Assembly (NCBI GenBank): GCA_025358575.1
Contig: JANYJA010000098.1
Coordinates: 1-32,014, forward strand
Length of the DNA stretch: 32,014 bases
Direction of reading: 5' to 3'
Source of the DNA: Terriglobia bacterium
GTDB taxonomy: Bacteria > Acidobacteriota > Terriglobia > Bryobacterales > Bryobacteraceae
Shown here piece after piece: positions 8,219-15,671 of this stretch. Under the pieces are notes generated by a model. That model made no database searches. It saw nothing but the letters and a program-made list of their open reading frames with translations, and was not told where the DNA came from. Every line of letters starts with the position of its first letter. Positions within the stretch are counted from its first letter, which is position 1. A program made the position numbers and the translations under genes.

Positions 8219-8995
8219 TTATTCAAACTTTACGTGCACGTCGATCAATTGATTCGACGGCATAACGCGCAATCGAACCACTCCGGATTGATAATCGCTG
8301 CCGGCTTTGGCACTAATGGTGACCGTTGCCATCTCGCCTTCCTTCAATTGCTCAGGCTCCACCCTCAATGCAATCAGCTTGTAATTGTCGCGTTCGGGTG
8401 TCACTGTAATGGGTCCCGGCATATCGTTACGAACCGTGACGTGACCGCTCGCTCCAGCCTTTCGGCTCAATCGGATCAAGGACGGCTCGGCTTTAACAGA
8501 ACTTTGCACAGCTTCAATCGAAGGGGCTTTCGCGAAGGCTACCGCTGGATCGATTGGTTCGCCAGCAGTCTTGACACCGGCCTTGCCGAACGGCGTCATG
8601 CGCGCGGCGTCCTGGTTGATGTACCAGCACCATTGACCCTTTTCCACCATCCAATAGCTGGGAAAAGGCACGTCCATCGGGCCATTGCCGAACCCCATGA
8701 TGCCGATGACCATCTTGCCGATGATCGTAGCTTTGGCCTTTTTTAAGTCATCGCTGTAGGCGATCTCGGAGATGCGAAAACTTTTCAGCGGCGGCTTGTT
8801 GGCGGCATAAAAGCCATCTTTCGATTCCTCCGCCACCAAGGCCTCCGCCAGCCGGAACTTCCCGTCGACGTGCGCCTGATAGAACTGCGTAATGCGTGCG
8901 CGCAGAGCGTCTTCCACATCAGGAGGCGCTTTTTGCAGCAGGTCTTGGGAGAAGGCGGAGACGGCGAATAGCAGCAAAAGGAAAGGGCGAATCAT
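8219..8995 (-). CDS. Secreted protein of unknown function, last gene of the heat-shock operon
   Basis: A 258-residue protein beginning with a short signal peptide (MIRPFLLLLFAVSAFSQ). Residues about 20-160 form an alpha/beta region starting with a helical segment (VEDALRARITQFYQAHVDGK) and containing the aromatic stretch SYWMVEKGQWCWYI. Residues about 170-258 look like an all-beta, Ig-like or DUF1573-like domain (SLIRLSRKAGASGHVTVRN). I do not recognise the family. The start ATG at 8995 lies only 9 bp after the hspR stop. AGGGGA sits almost against the ATG, an unusually tight Shine-Dalgarno. The spacing suggests co-transcription with dnaK-dnaJ-hspR, which would make this a heat-regulated exported protein. 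That is inference from context only. Confidence 0.8.
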   Translation of the reverse strand: MIRPFLLLLFAVSAFSQDLLQKAPPDVEDALRARITQFYQAHVDGKFRLAEALVAEESKDGFYAANKPPLKSFRISEIAYSDDLKKAKATIIGKMVIGIMGFGNGPMDVPFPSYWMVEKGQWCWYINQDAARMTPFGKAGVKTAGEPIDPAVAFAKAPSIEAVQSSVKAEPSLIRLSRKAGASGHVTVRNDMPGPITVTPERDNYKLIALRVEPEQLKEGEMATVTISAKAGSDYQSGVVRLRVMPSNQLIDVHVKFE

Positions 8996-9004
8996 TCCCC
9001 TATT

Positions 9005-9379
9005 TTAAGCCTTTCGGTACTGAATTACTGGAATTAGAGAGTTCTTGACGGCCGAGGGGTCGGTGGCTCGCGGCCGAGCCGACAATTCCCGGTTGAGAGT
9101 CAGCACGAAGTCCTCGATCTGCTGATGCATCTCCGACATCTTCTCGCGCATGTTCAAAATAATCTCAACGCCCGCCAGATTCACCCCTAAATCGCGCGTG
9201 AGGTGCAGGATGACCTCCAGCCGTTCAACATCGTCATCGGTGTAAAGACGGGTGTTTCCTTCGCTGCGCGATGGCTTCAATAGACCCTCGCGCTCGTAAA
9301 GGCGAAGTGTTTGCGGATGAATTCCGTACTGCTCGGCAACCGAAGAGATCATGTAGGCAGCTTTGGCTTTGCGTCTCAT
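9005..9379 (-). CDS. hspR: HspR, MerR-family heat-shock repressor
   Basis: A 124-residue MerR-type transcription factor. The N-terminal winged helix carries the HspR hallmark HPQTLRLYEREGLLKPSRSE followed by GNTRLYTDDDVERL, and a coiled-coil-like region follows (NMREKMSEMHQQIEDFVLTL). In Streptomyces and Helicobacter HspR binds HAIR inverted repeats, represses dnaK operons and uses DnaK as co-repressor. I chose ATG at 9379, 4 nt after the dnaJ stop (TAA-CGCT-ATG). The longer frame back to 9502 only overlaps dnaJ and is not HspR-like. Placement as the cistron after dnaK-dnaJ implies autoregulation. A good HAIR match is not obvious at the dnaK promoter, only an imperfect one. Confidence 0.93.
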   Translation of the reverse strand: MRRKAKAAYMISSVAEQYGIHPQTLRLYEREGLLKPSRSEGNTRLYTDDDVERLEVILHLTRDLGVNLAGVEIILNMREKMSEMHQQIEDFVLTLNRELSARPRATDPSAVKNSLIPVIQYRKA

Positions 9380-9383
9380 AGCG

Positions 9384-10571
9384 TTACACTTTAGCCCAGA
9401 GTTCGGCACGCGGGTCGTTGGGATGCAGTTGCGCCAGTTCGCGCAGAATCTCTTTGGTGCGCTCGTCTTCCACTTTGGGCGCCTGGATCGCAACCTCGAC
9501 AATCTGGTCGGCGCGCAGGTTTTTACGCGTGTTAAAAACGCCCTTCTCGCGCAGGCGGAACTTCTGCCCGTTCTGGGTGCCCTGCGGAATCTTCAGCAGG
9601 GTGCGCCCATCAATGGTAGGAACTTCGATCTTGGCGCCGAGGCCAGCCTCCGTAATCGTGATAGGCACTTTGATGAGGATATTATCGCCCTCGCGCTCGA
9701 AGAAGGGATGCGGCTCGACGCGCACTGTAATGTAAAGGTCACCGGCGGTTGCCCCGTGCGTTCCGGCGTTCCCTTTGCCCTGAACGCGAAGTCGCGAGCC
9801 CGTCTGGGCACCAGCTGGGATGCGGATTTCGACCGGTTCCGTGCGGGCAATACGCCCGTCGCCGTGACACGTGGGACAGGCGTTCCGAAGCCGCCCTTTG
9901 CCGTTGCAGCGCGGGCACGTCAAGTTAAATTTCATCGCGCCAGCCATCTGCGACACGTTGCCTGTGCCGTTGCACTGCGGGCACGCTGCCGACCCGCCGG
10001 TGCCGGACGCGCCTGTTCCCGAGCATGTGGCGCAGACCTCGTGACGCGTTATGTCAATTTTGGCTTGAGTGCCGCGAATCGCCTGCCAGAAATCAATATT
10101 GAGGGCATATTCAAGATCCGTGCCCTTTTCGGGAGGTCTCTCTTCCGCCTCCTCGCTATCGCCGCGGAAAAATTGCGAAAAAATATCACGGAATGCGCCG
10201 CCCGATTCGGCTCGGCCGCCGCGAGCGTCGCCGGTCTGATGCCGCTCATCATTTGAAAAATCGAAGCCGCCGAAGCCCATATTGGGCTGTGGACGGCCCT
10301 GCCCGGCTCCCCCTGGCGCGCTGCTGTGCGGCTGGTAGCCGTTCTCAGAATAAAACCCGACCTCGTCATACATCTGCCGCTTCTTGGGCTCGCTCAGAAT
10401 GTCATATGCTTCCTGCACATTCTTGAACCGGTCCTCCGCCGCCTTGTCCCCCGGATTCAGATCCGGATGAAATTTGCGGGCCAGCTTCCGGTACGACTTC
10501 TTGATTTCTTCGGCTGAAGCCGTCTTCGGGATCTTCAAAGTCGCGTAATAATCATGCTTGGGAGCGGCCAT
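9384..10571 (-). CDS. dnaJ: DnaJ chaperone (Hsp40)
   Basis: A 395-residue type I J-protein that stimulates DnaK ATPase and delivers clients. The J domain is residues 1-72 with HPD at 35-37. A Gly/Phe-rich segment follows (about 78-135), with phenylalanines in GFGGFDF and IFSQFF. Four zinc-binding repeats lie at about 180-240 (CATCSGTG, CPQCNGTG, CPRCNGKG, CPTCHGDG). The C-terminal client-binding domains complete the protein. ATG at 10571 (MAAPKHDYYATL) fits the J-domain start; the frame extends nine residues further to 10598, but that would run into the terminator hairpin. It is separated from dnaK by 72 bp containing a terminator-like hairpin and is followed by hspR after 4 nt. Confidence 0.96.
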   Translation of the reverse strand: MAAPKHDYYATLKIPKTASAEEIKKSYRKLARKFHPDLNPGDKAAEDRFKNVQEAYDILSEPKKRQMYDEVGFYSENGYQPHSSAPGGAGQGRPQPNMGFGGFDFSNDERHQTGDARGGRAESGGAFRDIFSQFFRGDSEEAEERPPEKGTDLEYALNIDFWQAIRGTQAKIDITRHEVCATCSGTGASGTGGSAACPQCNGTGNVSQMAGAMKFNLTCPRCNGKGRLRNACPTCHGDGRIARTEPVEIRIPAGAQTGSRLRVQGKGNAGTHGATAGDLYITVRVEPHPFFEREGDNILIKVPITITEAGLGAKIEVPTIDGRTLLKIPQGTQNGQKFRLREKGVFNTRKNLRADQIVEVAIQAPKVEDERTKEILRELAQLHPNDPRAELWAKV

Positions 10572-10580
10572 ATTATTTTC

Positions 10581-10630
10581 AAAAAAACGGTCCGGCAACC
10601 CAGCGAGACTTCCGCGTTGTTGCCGGACCG
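10581..10630 (-). terminator. Rho-independent terminator or attenuator between dnaK and dnaJ
   Basis: On the minus strand a perfect 12-bp stem, CGGTCCGGCAAC (10630-10619) with GTTGCCGGACCG (10599-10588), has a 19-nt loop and is followed directly by seven T residues (10587-10581). It lies after the dnaK stop and ends 9 bp before the dnaJ ATG. Partial termination here would give more dnaK than dnaJ-hspR mRNA. Confidence 0.88.
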
Positions 10631-10643
10631 GACTGCACTGCTC

Positions 10644-12569
10644 TTACTTCTTGTCTTCTACATCTACGAACTCGGCGTCCACCACATCGTCCTTGGACTT
10701 GTCGCCGGCGGAGGATCCGTTGGCCGACCCGCTGGCACCGGAAGCGCCCGCCCCATCGGCACCAGACTGCTGCGAACTCTTATACATGGCCTCAGCCAGT
10801 TTGTGGCTCGCCGCGGTCAGCTTGTCGGTCGCCGCATTCAACTTCTCGTGGTCGTTCTCGCCCATCGCCTTCTTGGTCTCTTCGATTGCCGCCTCAATGT
10901 TCGTCACCTCGTCGGCGCTGATCTTGTCGCGATGCTCTTTGAGCGTTTTCTCCACGTTGTAGACCATCGCGTCCGCGCGGTTACGAGCCTCGATCTGGTC
11001 CTTCTGCTTGCGGTCGTCGGCCGCGTGCGATTCGGCGTCTTTGGCCATCTTCTCGACTTCGTCCTTCGCCAAACCCGACGAAGAAGTGATCGTGATTTTC
11101 TGTTCGTTGTTGGTGGCCCGGTCTTTGGCGGTTACGTTCAGAATGCCGTTGGCGTCGATGTCGAAAGTTACCTCGACCTGCGGAATCCCGCGCGGAGCCG
11201 GAGGCAGCCCGATGAGCTGGAACACGCCCAGCATGCGGTTGTCCCGCGCCATCGCGCGCTCGCCCTGGTATACCTTGATCTCGACCGATGTCTGATTGTC
11301 CGCCGCGGTCGAAAACGTCTCGCTCTTGCGGGTCGGAATCGTGGTGTTGCGATCGATCAGCTTGGTGAATACTCCACCCAGCGTTTCGATACCGAGAGAG
11401 AGAGGTGTCACGTCGAGAAGGAGCACGTCCTTCACTTCGCCGCCAAGCACACCACCCTGAACTGCCGCGCCCACCGCGACCACTTCGTCGGGGTTCACGG
11501 TCCGGTTCGGATCTTTACCGAATAAGTCCTTCACCATCTGCTGGATCTTGGGGATACGGGTTGAGCCGCCCACCAACACGACTTCGTCGATATTCTGCGG
11601 CGTCACGCCAGCGTCGGCCATGGCCTGCTTGCAAGGGCCGATCGAGCGCTGGAAAATGTCATCGCACATCTGTTCGAAACGCGCGCGCGTCAGCTTGAGC
11701 ATTAAGTGCTTCGGCCCGGTGGCATCGGCTGTGATGAACGGAAGATTGACTTCGGTCTCAAGCAGCGTGGAAAGCTCCATCTTGGCTTTTTCAGCCGATT
11801 CCTTCAGCCGCTGCAACGCCATCTGATCTTTTGAAAGATCGATGCCCTGCTCCTTCTTGAACTCGCTGATGATCCAATCGATAATGCGCTGGTCGATGTT
11901 GTCGCCGCCCAAGTGCGTGTCGCCGTTGGTCGATTTCACCTCGACCACGCCTTCGCCCACTTCGAGAATCGAAACGTCGAATGTGCCGCCGCCGAAGTCG
12001 TACACGGCGATGGTTTCGTTCTTCTTTTTATCGAGGCCGTAAGCTAGCGCAGCCGCTGTCGGCTCGTTGATGATGCGGAGCACTTCGAGGCCCGCGATCT
12101 TCCCCGCATCCTTAGTCGCCTGCCGTTGCGCATCGTTGAAGTAAGCCGGAACCGTGATCACGGCCTGCGTCACCTTCTCGCCGATGTAAGCTTCGGCTGC
12201 CTCCTTCAATTTCGTGAGAATCATGGCCGAAATTTCAGGGGGCGAGTACTTTTTCCCGTTGATCGACACGCGAACGTCGCCGTTATCACCGGGGACTACC
12301 TTGTAAGGGACCATCTTCAGCTCTTCGCTGACTTCATCGGGGCGCCGTCCCATAAAGCGCTTGATCGAAAAAATTGTGTTTTCCGGATTGGTGATGGATT
12401 GCCGTTTGGCAACCTGCCCCACCAGCCGCTCGCCTGTCTTGGTGAAACCCACGACCGACGGAGTGGTCCGCGTTCCTTCCTGATTCGCAATTACGGTCGG
12501 CTGCCCGCCTTCCATGACCGACACGCAGGAATTCGTCGTGCCGAGATCGATACCAATTATTTTGCCCAT
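10644..12569 (-). CDS. dnaK: DnaK chaperone (Hsp70)
   Basis: A 641-residue Hsp70 of normal length. The nucleotide-binding domain opens [20 protein letters not shown] and includes the phosphate-binding motif [10 protein letters not shown] and [16 protein letters not shown]. The interdomain linker is [16 protein letters not shown]. The substrate-binding domain and a helical lid end in a Gly/Ser/Ala-rich disordered segment and the acidic tail [13 protein letters not shown]. It refolds and holds client proteins with DnaJ and GrpE in the cytoplasm, and in HspR systems also acts as HspR co-repressor. It is the first gene of the minus-strand heat-shock operon. Its likely Shine-Dalgarno (GGAG) is about 15 nt from the ATG, longer than usual. 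Confidence 0.98.
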   Translation of the reverse strand: MGKIIGIDLGTTNSCVSVMEGGQPTVIANQEGTRTTPSVVGFTKTGERLVGQVAKRQSITNPENTIFSIKRFMGRRPDEVSEELKMVPYKVVPGDNGDVRVSINGKKYSPPEISAMILTKLKEAAEAYIGEKVTQAVITVPAYFNDAQRQATKDAGKIAGLEVLRIINEPTAAALAYGLDKKKNETIAVYDFGGGTFDVSILEVGEGVVEVKSTNGDTHLGGDNIDQRIIDWIISEFKKEQGIDLSKDQMALQRLKESAEKAKMELSTLLETEVNLPFITADATGPKHLMLKLTRARFEQMCDDIFQRSIGPCKQAMADAGVTPQNIDEVVLVGGSTRIPKIQQMVKDLFGKDPNRTVNPDEVVAVGAAVQGGVLGGEVKDVLLLDVTPLSLGIETLGGVFTKLIDRNTTIPTRKSETFSTAADNQTSVEIKVYQGERAMARDNRMLGVFQLIGLPPAPRGIPQVEVTFDIDANGILNVTAKDRATNNEQKITITSSSGLAKDEVEKMAKDAESHAADDRKQKDQIEARNRADAMVYNVEKTLKEHRDKISADEVTNIEAAIEETKKAMGENDHEKLNAATDKLTAASHKLAEAMYKSSQQSGADGAGASGASGSANGSSAGDKSKDDVVDAEFVDVEDKK

Positions 12570-12599
12570 GAGTGAATTAATTGTCTCCTGTACGCTGCG

Positions 12600-12622
12600 G
12601 CCTTAGCAGCTCGCCTTAGCTC
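12600..12622. repeat. Tandem imperfect direct repeat in the dnaK leader
   Basis: GCCTTAGCAGCTC (12600-12612) is followed directly by GCCTTAGCTC (12613-12622), the same unit with three bases missing. A third CCTTAG occurs at 12638-12643 inside the promoter spacer. The repeats lie around the expected transcription start and may be operator half-sites. Their regulator is unknown. Confidence 0.5.
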
Positions 12623-12628
12623 AACACT

Positions 12629-12657
12629 AGTATGAAACCTTAGTGTATTATTGTCAA
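12629..12657 (-). promoter_or_regulatory. Promoter of the dnaK operon
   Basis: On the minus strand TTGACA (12657-12652) is separated by exactly 17 bp from CATACT (12634-12629). The transcript would begin near 12622, about 50 nt before the dnaK ATG. CTTGACA (12658-12652) and CACTAAG (12645-12639) form a rough HAIR-like pair over the -35 box and spacer, but the match to CTTGAGT-N7-ACTCAAG is poor. Confidence 0.7.
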
Positions 12658-12728
12658 GTATAGCGCAAACTTTTTATTGGTCCCAGGGTAATTTCGCCCG
12701 TCGGACCACCCGTGATACGATTTCACCG

Positions 12729-14510
12729 ATGAACGTAAGAACCGTCTTCCAAGTCCTCGAAGAAACCACTCGTAAGCTTGGAGACCGGATGGCCCTTCAA
12801 CAACCCTCGACTGAGGGGGGCCTGCGCAAGTATACGATCTGGACCTGGAATGAATATAAAGAAGCCGTAGAAGAGATTGCCGCGGGCCTCCGGTCCCTTG
12901 GAATCGGGCGCGGAGATATTGTGGCGCTCAATTCAGAGACACGCGCGCAATTCTACCTGGCCGACCTTGGCGTAATGACGAATGGATCGATAGCGGCGGC
13001 TCTTTATCCCAGCTACCCGACGCACGAATTACTCAAGACCATCGCCGCTTGCGATGCCCGCGTCTTGTTCGTGGAAAACGAGAAGATGCTGCGACAGTTG
13101 AAGGCAGCGCCGGTGGAGCACTTTATTTTGCTTACGGGTGAAGCTGAGGGAGCCATGTCGCTGGACCAATTGCGCGCGCGAGGGCGCGAGGCGATGGAGA
13201 AAGACCCGGCGCTGCTTCCGCGAATCCACGCAGATGTCGAGCCGGCTGATTTCGCAGTTCTATATCTGACCTCGGGAGCGACCGGCGAGCCCAAAATGGT
13301 GATGGTGACGCATTCCGCCTTGGTTTCGAACATTGAAATGGGGCCGCACGCGCTTCCGTTGACGCCGGACGATATTACGGTCGCCTTTCTGCCCTCCGCG
13401 CACATCGCTCAGCGCGTGGTCTGTGAACTCTTGCCAATTCTGAGCGGGATGCCTGTGTCGTTCGCTGAAAGTCTGCTGAAGATGCCTCAGGACATCAAGA
13501 CAGTGCGCCCCACCATGTTCCTGGCACCGCCGAGGCTGTGGGAGCGCATTTATTCTACTATCTGCACAGAACTCCGCAAACGCCCCGCACCAGCTCGGAA
13601 GCTTTTCTATGCGGGGCTGGGGCTGGGGCTGGCGGCGGCGAAATACAGGCGGCTTGGCAAGCCAGTCCCCGCTCATATTCGAGTGCCGCTGAAGGTCGCA
13701 GACAAACTGATCTTTTCGAAGGTCCGCGGCCGTTTCGGAGGGCGCTTGGCGGTTGCCGTTTCGGGCGCGGCGCCACTAAGCACGGAACTTGCGGAATTTT
13801 ATGAAGCCATCGGGATGCCGCTGATCGAGGGGTATGGGTTGACCGAGGGCGGTGTCACAGCCTTCAATCCCATCGCGCGGGCGAAGCCTGGTTCGATCGG
13901 CAAGCTGCTGCCCGGCGTCAAGATGCGCATCGCGGAAGACGGCGAGTTGCTGCTCCAAACTCCCGGTCTTTTCTCGCATTACTACAAGGACCCTGAGGCG
14001 ACGGAATTCGTAAAACGAGACGGATGGCTGCACACCGGAGACGTCGCGCATGCCGATTCCGAGGGGTATCTGTTCATCACCGGGCGGAAGAAAGAACTGA
14101 TTGTCTCGTCGTCGGGCAAGAAGATATTCCCGTCGAGAGTTGAGAATCTATTCAAATTCGAACCGCTGATCAGCCAGGTGCTTCTGGTGGGTGATCGGCT
14201 TCCTTACCTGACCGCGCTGTTCACCATTAACCCTAGCGTGGCCGAGACGCTGCCGGGGGCGGAATCGCTAGTGGGGCGCGATTACGCCGAGGTTGCCGCG
14301 GCCCCGCCAGTTCAGGCTGAAGTTCAGAAGCTAGTCACGCGCATTAATAAGCAACTCGCGCCGTTCGAGCAGGTTCGCAAGTTCCGCATCCTCGATCGCG
14401 ATTTTTGCATCGAACAGGGAGAATTAACCGCCACAATGAAAGTTCGACGGCAGTACGTTTTGCAGAACTTTCAGCGCGATATCGAGCTGCTTTATGCGGG
14501 CAGGGAGTAG
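12729..14510 (+). CDS. Long-chain acyl-CoA synthetase (AMP-forming)
   Basis: A 593-residue ANL-superfamily adenylating enzyme, most like long-chain fatty acid-CoA ligases (FadD15/LACS type). These convert fatty acid, ATP and CoA into acyl-CoA for degradation or lipid synthesis. The P-loop-like motif is TSGATGEPK (181-189), with Ala where Thr is usual. It is followed by EGYGLTEGG (near 367), the hinge segment GWLHTGDVA, and a C-terminal ELTATMKVRR carrying the probable catalytic lysine. I chose ATG at 12729 (MNVRTVFQVLEE); the frame runs to a TTG at 12651 inside the dnaK promoter, which is unlikely. It is divergent from dnaK with 159 bp between starts, and I see no good Shine-Dalgarno. Exact substrate chain length cannot be read from sequence. 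Confidence 0.88.
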   Translation: MNVRTVFQVLEETTRKLGDRMALQQPSTEGGLRKYTIWTWNEYKEAVEEIAAGLRSLGIGRGDIVALNSETRAQFYLADLGVMTNGSIAAALYPSYPTHELLKTIAACDARVLFVENEKMLRQLKAAPVEHFILLTGEAEGAMSLDQLRARGREAMEKDPALLPRIHADVEPADFAVLYLTSGATGEPKMVMVTHSALVSNIEMGPHALPLTPDDITVAFLPSAHIAQRVVCELLPILSGMPVSFAESLLKMPQDIKTVRPTMFLAPPRLWERIYSTICTELRKRPAPARKLFYAGLGLGLAAAKYRRLGKPVPAHIRVPLKVADKLIFSKVRGRFGGRLAVAVSGAAPLSTELAEFYEAIGMPLIEGYGLTEGGVTAFNPIARAKPGSIGKLLPGVKMRIAEDGELLLQTPGLFSHYYKDPEATEFVKRDGWLHTGDVAHADSEGYLFITGRKKELIVSSSGKKIFPSRVENLFKFEPLISQVLLVGDRLPYLTALFTINPSVAETLPGAESLVGRDYAEVAAAPPVQAEVQKLVTRINKQLAPFEQVRKFRILDRDFCIEQGELTATMKVRRQYVLQNFQRDIELLYAGRE

Positions 14511-14522
14511 CTTTAACCACGT

Positions 14523-14551
14523 TTGTTCGAAGTGGCTGGATGTGCTATAAA
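14523..14551 (+). promoter_or_regulatory. Extended -10 promoter for the ferredoxin gene
   Basis: TATAAA (14546-14551) has a TGC directly upstream (extended -10). TTGTTC (14523-14528) is placed 17 bp before it, a weak -35. It lies between the acyl-CoA synthetase stop and the ferredoxin ATG and would give a leader of about 20 nt. Confidence 0.5.
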
Positions 14552-14577
14552 TTGGATTCTCCAAAATTTATTTTCTT

Positions 14578-14838
14578 ATGGCTTACGTAATTGCGGAACC
14601 TTGTATCGGTGTGAAGGACATGGCGTGCGTCGATGCATGCCCCGTTGATTGCATCCACCCCAAGAAAGACGAAGCGGGATTTGACCAAGTGGAAATGATA
14701 TATATCGATCCGGTAGAGTGCATCGATTGCGGTGCCTGCGTTCCGGTCTGTCCCGTTTCCGCTATTTTTGCTTTAGACGACCTTCCGGAGAAGTGGGCTG
14801 ATTTCACGGCGAAGAACGCGGAATTCTACGCTCGCTGA
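14578..14838 (+). CDS. fdxA: 7Fe-type ferredoxin
   Basis: An 86-residue soluble ferredoxin for low-potential electron transfer. Cysteines are C9, C17, C21, C25, C48, C51, C54 and C58. In the Azotobacter FdI pattern, C9, C17 and C58 would hold a [3Fe-4S] cluster and C21, C48, C51 and C54 a [4Fe-4S] cluster. Position 12, where a second Cys of a CxxC would stand, is Val (CIGVKDMAC), as in mycobacterial and Thermus-type 7Fe ferredoxins. The tail DLPEKWADFTAKNAEFYA is typical. The start follows an AT-rich leader with no clear Shine-Dalgarno, suggesting a near-leaderless or weakly initiated message. Partner enzymes are not encoded next to it. Confidence 0.93.
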   Translation: MAYVIAEPCIGVKDMACVDACPVDCIHPKKDEAGFDQVEMIYIDPVECIDCGACVPVCPVSAIFALDDLPEKWADFTAKNAEFYAR

Positions 14839-14950
14839 TTCTGAGTCACGGCGCTTTGATCTGAAATTACCCTCGCAGTTTTAATCACTTAGCCACAATC
14901 TCTCCCAGCGACAAGCGGGCGGCCCGGTACCATGCGGTTGAGGAGATCGC

Positions 14951-15277
14951 ATGACTCTAACGTCCCTGGGGCGGGTGAATGTGGTGACGCCGGGAACACC
15001 GGTTCGCATTACCACCAACACGAGCACTCTAGTTTCGAAGATTTACTTTCAGGTGATTCCGGGCCTTACCGGCAAGGGGTATATTGGCGGGTCCGCCCTG
15101 GTGAAATCCACTTTGAGCGGCGTCACGCGCGTTCTGTGGCCGAATGCCAGCGGCGGCATTTCGGATCAATTTTTTCTGGAGACGGCGGATGGGGCTGATG
15201 CCTTGGTGCTCTCGGAATACTATGTCGATATGGACATAGCCGGCGAAGGTCTTCTCGTCAGTTACTGGACCGAGTAG
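14951..15277 (+). CDS. Small protein of unknown function, possibly phage-like
   Basis: A 108-residue protein preceded by GAGGAG eight bases before ATG 14951. No signal peptide or membrane segment is seen. It is rich in Gly, Thr, Val and Ser and looks all-beta (MTLTSLGRVNVVTPGTPVRI, GLTGKGYIGGSALVK, SEYYVDMDIAGEGLLVSYW). I do not recognise a named family. The style is similar to small structural proteins in phage or metagenomic virion gene sets, but that is an impression and not a match. It stands alone, 112 bp after fdxA, and its stop is one base from the convergent queD stop. The 112-bp gap before it contains nothing I can identify. Confidence 0.7.
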   Translation: MTLTSLGRVNVVTPGTPVRITTNTSTLVSKIYFQVIPGLTGKGYIGGSALVKSTLSGVTRVLWPNASGGISDQFFLETADGADALVLSEYYVDMDIAGEGLLVSYWTE

Positions 15278-15278
15278 T

Positions 15279-15671
15279 TTAACGGGCGGGAATTACTTGG
15301 GGAGGCCGGTACGACGCATAAGTCACGTCGGTCTCCCACAATTTTACTTCGCTGACTTCCACCGCATTTTCCTGCTGCAATCCACCGTGGATCTGGTCGT
15401 AGAAATACTTGGCGATGTTCTCAGCCGAGGGGTTCAGCACATCAAACGGCGGCAGATCGTTGATGAAACGGTGGTCCAAGTAATCCACCACCTTGCCGAT
15501 CAACTGTTTCACTTCCTTGAAGTCCACTAACAGCCCGATTTTGTTCAATTCGGGACCTTGGATTTTCACCTCCACGCGGTAATTATGCCCGTGAACGTTC
15601 TCGCACTTGCCGCGATACTCGCGCAGCGCGTGGCCCGAAGCGAATGTGTCCTGCACTGAAACTTCAAACAT
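15279..15671 (-). CDS. queD: 6-carboxytetrahydropterin synthase / PTPS family (QueD-like)
   Basis: A 130-residue member of the 6-pyruvoyl-tetrahydropterin synthase family, most likely QueD. QueD makes 6-carboxy-5,6,7,8-tetrahydropterin from dihydroneopterin triphosphate on the way to queuosine. Zinc ligands are H14 (FASGH), H28 and H30 (VHGHNY). The catalytic Cys is C23 (RGKCENVHGH), and LDHRFIND and the C-terminal KLWETD supply the remaining conserved acid and base residues. Start ATG at 15671 (MFEVSVQDTF) overlaps the helicase stop by 8 nt, so it is probably translated from the same message. No queC, queE or queF is adjacent. A biopterin-type role cannot be excluded from the family alone. 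Confidence 0.88.
   Translation of the reverse strand: MFEVSVQDTFASGHALREYRGKCENVHGHNYRVEVKIQGPELNKIGLLVDFKEVKQLIGKVVDYLDHRFINDLPPFDVLNPSAENIAKYFYDQIHGGLQQENAVEVSEVKLWETDVTYASYRPPQVIPAR

Noticed and set aside
10554-11525. Plus-strand open frame of 323 codons opposite dnaK
   Set aside because: Antisense shadow of a highly conserved gene, with unnatural runs of Leu, Val, Arg and Gly and no RBS.
12651-12728. Upstream TTG start for the acyl-CoA synthetase
   Set aside because: It would place coding sequence inside the dnaK promoter and add a non-conserved tail; ATG 12729 fits the family better.
12570-12728. CIRCE element (HrcA operator) at dnaK
   Set aside because: No TTAGCACTC-N9-GAGTGCTAA or close variant is present; control is more likely by HspR.
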